A stretch of DNA of 62,032 bases from Phlegmacium glaucopus (taxonomy: Eukaryota > Basidiomycota > Agaricomycetes > Agaricales > Cortinariaceae), in assembly GCA_015039465.1 (NCBI GenBank), contig MU130573.1:88818-150849 (forward strand), read 5' to 3'. A program made the translations under genes and the position numbers. Under the pieces are notes generated by a model that ran no database searches, was not told the DNA's origin, and was given only the letters and a program-made list of their open reading frames with translations. This document shows, one piece after another, positions 58,882 through 62,032 of this stretch; position 1 is the stretch's first letter; every line of letters begins with the position of its first letter.

Positions 58882-61238
58882 ATGCCTCAACGTACAATCA
58901 ATCCTCGAAATATTATCTGCACCTTCCCCTCATGTAGCCGTTCATTCTCCTCAAAAGCTGGCCTTACCAACCATCGCCAAACTCACCAAACTCCACAGCG
59001 AAATCAACCACTCCAGCACCATTCTCCTACACCGGAACCACAAGACCTTGAACCTGGACTCGTCGAAGACCTTCAACTACCAGCGCTGGCTGAAGACCCA
59101 ACTAACCCACCAAAACCACGAGAAACAGTTGAGTTTCATCCATACATTAATGGTACTGCGTTTTTTGCCCATTCTTGCTTTTGTACAAAATATTAATGAC
59201 TTTTAGGACTCCCTTGTGATGCAGGAGGGAATTTTCTTCCCCCAGGAGCCCCACCTCCTCCTTGGGATCACCCACCTCCCAACGATTATTCTCCTTTCAA
59301 AAATCGCGCAGCATTCGAGCTTGCTGATCTTCTTTTCCGAAAGGAGCAAATGTCCGCCAGCAATATCAACGAGCTCCTCCAAATCTGGGCCGCAACTCTT
59401 CCAGAGGACGAAGACCCCCCGTTTATCAACAAACAAGATGTTTATGACACGATTGATTCAATTGAGCTCGGTGACGCTCCTTGGCATTCCTTTAGCATTT
59501 CGTTCAATGGGGAAATTATGGAGGGTGAGACGACACCATGGAAGCATGCCACGTATGACGTCTGGTACCGGGATCCACAGGTTGTGTTGAAAAACCAACT
59601 TGGAAATATTGACTTTGCGAAGGAGATGGATTTTGCACCTAAGGAAGTTCGGGATGAGAAAGACAAGCGCCGATATTGTGACTTCATGTCTGGTGATTGG
59701 GCTTGGAGGCAGGTGGTACATCGGTTACAGGAATATACCTTGGCACCAGGTTATTTAACAAAATTCCACTAGGATGAGCTCGCTAAGGATCCTCAAAACC
59801 ATGGCGCAACCTTCTGTCCTATCATCCTTGGGAGCGACAAGACTACTGTCTCAGTAGCCACTGGCCAGACAGAATACTATCCAGTTTATATGTCCAATGG
59901 CCTTGTTCACAATAATGTTTGTCGTGCCCACCGCAATGCGTTGACTCTTATTGCCTTTCTGGCCATTCCAAAAAGTATGTAAATTCCCTCTATATGTTCA
60001 GACTTAGAGTTCATGGTCCACACCTCCATTAGCCGATAAACAACATGCTGATTCCATAGAGTTTCGAAAGTTTCGGTGGAACCTGTTCCATGGTTCCCTC
60101 AACAAGATCTTGCAGCCGCTTCGTCCAGGAATGGAGAAACCTGAAGTTCTCCGGTATGGTGATGGATATTACCGGCGCACTCTATATGGCATTGGCCCTT
60201 ACATCACGGACTACCCGGAGCAAGTGTTACTTGCATGTGTCGTGCAGGGATGGTGTCCCAGGTATGCTTAATTTCTGTGTTCAACAATCTTTGCTGACTC
60301 ATTTAGGTGTGATGCACAGTGGGACAATCTCGATCAGCCTGCTGGTCGTCGGGCACATCGTTTGACGGAAGTTCTTTTTGAAGTGATGGGGACGAAGGCT
60401 CTATGGGATGATTATGGGATAATCGATGGCATCATGGTGCATAAATATTTTCTACATAAATATTCTTACTGATTTGGAGCCTAGCCCTTCACCCACGGAT
60501 TTCCGAGAGCTGACATCCATGAAATACTCTCCCCTGACCTATTACATCAGATAATCAAAGGGACATTCAAAGACCACCTCGTTACATGGGTTACCGCATA
60601 TATTCAGGCTGTTAATACGCCTGCAGATGCCAAGGGAATTCTGGCTGATATTGATCGCAGGCAAGTAATACTATTATCAATATTATAAATAGTAAATGAT
60701 GCCTTCGGATATACTGGCAGACTCGCTGCCGCTCCATCCTTTCCTGGACTGCGACGGTTTCCTGAAGGGCGAGGGTTTAAGCAGTGGACGGGTGACGATT
60801 CCAAAGCTTTAATGAAGGCAAGACAAACTTGAATATACAATCGCTTCGGTGCATCCAAGCTCATCCACAATGCAGGTTTATCTTCCTGCTATCACAGGCC
60901 ATGTCCCTCCTCAGATGGTTCGTGCGCTTAGCTCATTTATGGAATTTTGTTATCTTGTACGGCGGTCGGTGCTTGATGAAGATGATCTGGTCGCCATTGA
61001 CACTGCTGTTGCCAATTTCCACCGAGACCGAGTGATCTTTGATGATGTCCGACCTGACGGTTATTCATTACCACGTCAACACTCTCTCGTTCATTACTCT
61101 TTCCTGATTCGGGAGTTTGGTGCCCCCAACGGCCTTTGTTCATCAATTACCGAGTCAAAGCACATTAAGGCAGTCAAGGAACCATGGTGCCGCTCCAGTC
61201 ACTTCGAGGCCCTCGGCCAGATGATCCTCACAAACCAG
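58882..61238 (+). pseudogene. Plavaka transposase gene, 3' truncated
   Basis: Plavaka elements are CACTA-related DNA transposons of Agaricomycetes. From ATG 58882: a C2H2 finger (CTFPSCSRSFSSKAGLTNHR with a following QTH), INGLPCDAGGNFLPPGAPPP, LADLLFRKEQMSASNINELL, DVYDTIDSIELGDAPWHSF, YDVWYRDP, then CPIILGSDKTTVSVATGQTEYYP, HNNVCRAHRNALTLIAFLAIPK, CDAQWDNLDQPAGRRAHR, FPRADIHEILSPDLLHQIIKG, VYLPAITGHVPPQMVRALSS and SSITESKHIKAVKEPW. Introns (several GC-AG, near 60661 and 60819) remain. The reading frame looks intact up to MILTNQ (61238), after which family sequence ends; the C-terminal part is missing. Acidic residues of a DDE fold are plausible but not individually assigned. Confidence 0.87.
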
Positions 61239-61379
61239 CCAGCCAGTATAGTTAGAATGTATAGTCAAAGACCGAGAGGCGAAATCACATTATGTACGGT
61301 TATAGTCCGAGCAGCGGAGTGAGCTCATGGCTGGGATATGTCCGTCATAGACAGGTGAGCTGATGCCCCCCACCAAGGC

Positions 61380-62032
61380 AGTCGGGTGACTGGACTCACC
61401 AGTCAGGACTGGCTACCCTCTCAAAAATTGGTCGGAGCCGAATGGGCAGCCAAAACATATTGTGTGCAATCGGGTCAGAACCGGATTGATAGCCAGCCAG
61501 AAAACAGCTGGCTTAGAATTGAATCGGCCACCCCAAAATATTTTGTGCTTAGGAATGATTAGCCAGCCACAATTGGGTCAGACCCGAATTATGAAAGCCA
61601 GAAAATATTCTAGGCCTACCCGGTCCAATTCAAATATTGTTGGCCAACCAGGTCAGAACTGAATGCCGGCAAATACTGTGGACAATCGGGTCAAACACAA
61701 CCCGAAAATAGTCTGGGCCTACCAGGTCGGAACATAATTGTTAATAAGCAGGATAATGTTCTGGGCAATCGGGTCAGACCCAACTTGAGAACTGAATCGG
61801 TAGCTAGAAAATATTCTGGGCCTACCTGGTCAGAACCAAAATATTGTTGGCCTACCAGGTAGCCAGCCGGAAAATGTCGGGGAAAATCAGGTCAGACCCG
61901 AGTGAAGAACCAAATCAGTAACCAGAAAATATTCTGGGCCTACTGGGTCGGAACATAATGGTTAGCTGGCTGGATAATATTCTGGGCAATCGGGTCAGAC
62001 CCGACTTGAGAACTGAATTGGTCGCTACAAAA
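61380..62032. repeat. Irregular tandem repeats, probably transposon subterminal region
   Basis: Motifs CAATCGGGTCAGACCCGA and AAAATATTCTGGGCCTACC, with (A/C)GGTCGGAACATAAT, recur every 50-150 bases to the end of the window. CGGGTCAGACCCG is itself nearly palindromic. The position directly 3' of the truncated Plavaka gene and the arrangement fit the subterminal repeats that transposases of the CACTA group bind, but the element end is outside the window. Confidence 0.6.

Noticed and set aside
61380..62032. CRISPR-like regularly spaced repeats
   Set aside because: Repeats are diverged, spacing is irregular, spacers are not unique, and the context is a eukaryotic transposon.

Overview
The window reads as nuclear DNA of a mushroom-forming basidiomycete (Agaricomycetes). 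Genes are split by many 50-80 nt GT-AG introns (a few GC-AG). The identifiable families are fungal: a mitochondrial polyprenyl diphosphate synthase, an F-box protein with the usual agaric layout, a type-3 copper tyrosinase, a fungal flavin-dependent halogenase and a Plavaka DNA transposon. Exon joins quoted here were worked out by hand from splice sites, reading phase and family sequence. Where the phase is said to close, summed exon lengths are a multiple of three.

Layout. 1-16.9 kb is transposon-dominated: a degenerate Pro/Arg-Gly-rich coding remnant invaded by a Ty3/gypsy chromovirus (1000-9194, target duplication GCTTG). The chromovirus itself carries a TIR element in its left LTR (1149-2995) and a 386 bp perfect palindrome in pol (4736-5121). 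A broken copy of a multicopy agaric gene family (13.1-15.0 kb) and several repeat arrays follow. 16.9-24.5 kb holds a cytochrome P450 interrupted by a small element plus an inverted copy of its own exon, then COQ1, then a small conserved gene. 25.5-28.0 kb is a field of non-autonomous TIR elements with recognisable target duplications.

29.4-48.3 kb is gene-dense: a flavin-dependent halogenase, IES6 (INO80 complex), PUF6 and UTP7 (ribosome biogenesis), a large TPR protein with a frame break, an inverted pseudogene copy of the halogenase, an HNH nuclease-like protein, a NAT9-type acetyltransferase and an F-box protein. 48.3-58.3 kb contains a decayed duplicate of an unrecognised gene, a PPOX-fold protein with a C-terminal membrane anchor, a tyrosinase whose CuB segment looks corrupted, and the better-preserved copy of the unrecognised gene. 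58.3-62.0 kb is a fold-back MITE, an opposite-strand ORF and a Plavaka transposase gene truncated at its 3' end, followed by an array of subterminal-type repeats running off the window.

How genes relate: PUF6 and UTP7 are adjacent, same-strand nucleolar ribosome-biogenesis genes, with IES6 immediately downstream of PUF6. The halogenase, P450 and tyrosinase are oxidative enzymes of secondary metabolism or pigment type, but housekeeping genes separate them, so I do not call a biosynthetic cluster. The most unusual observations are the nested insertions with target duplications, the array of nine C-run/G-run hairpins inside the TIR element, the P450 self-inversion, and the inverted intact/pseudogene halogenase pair.
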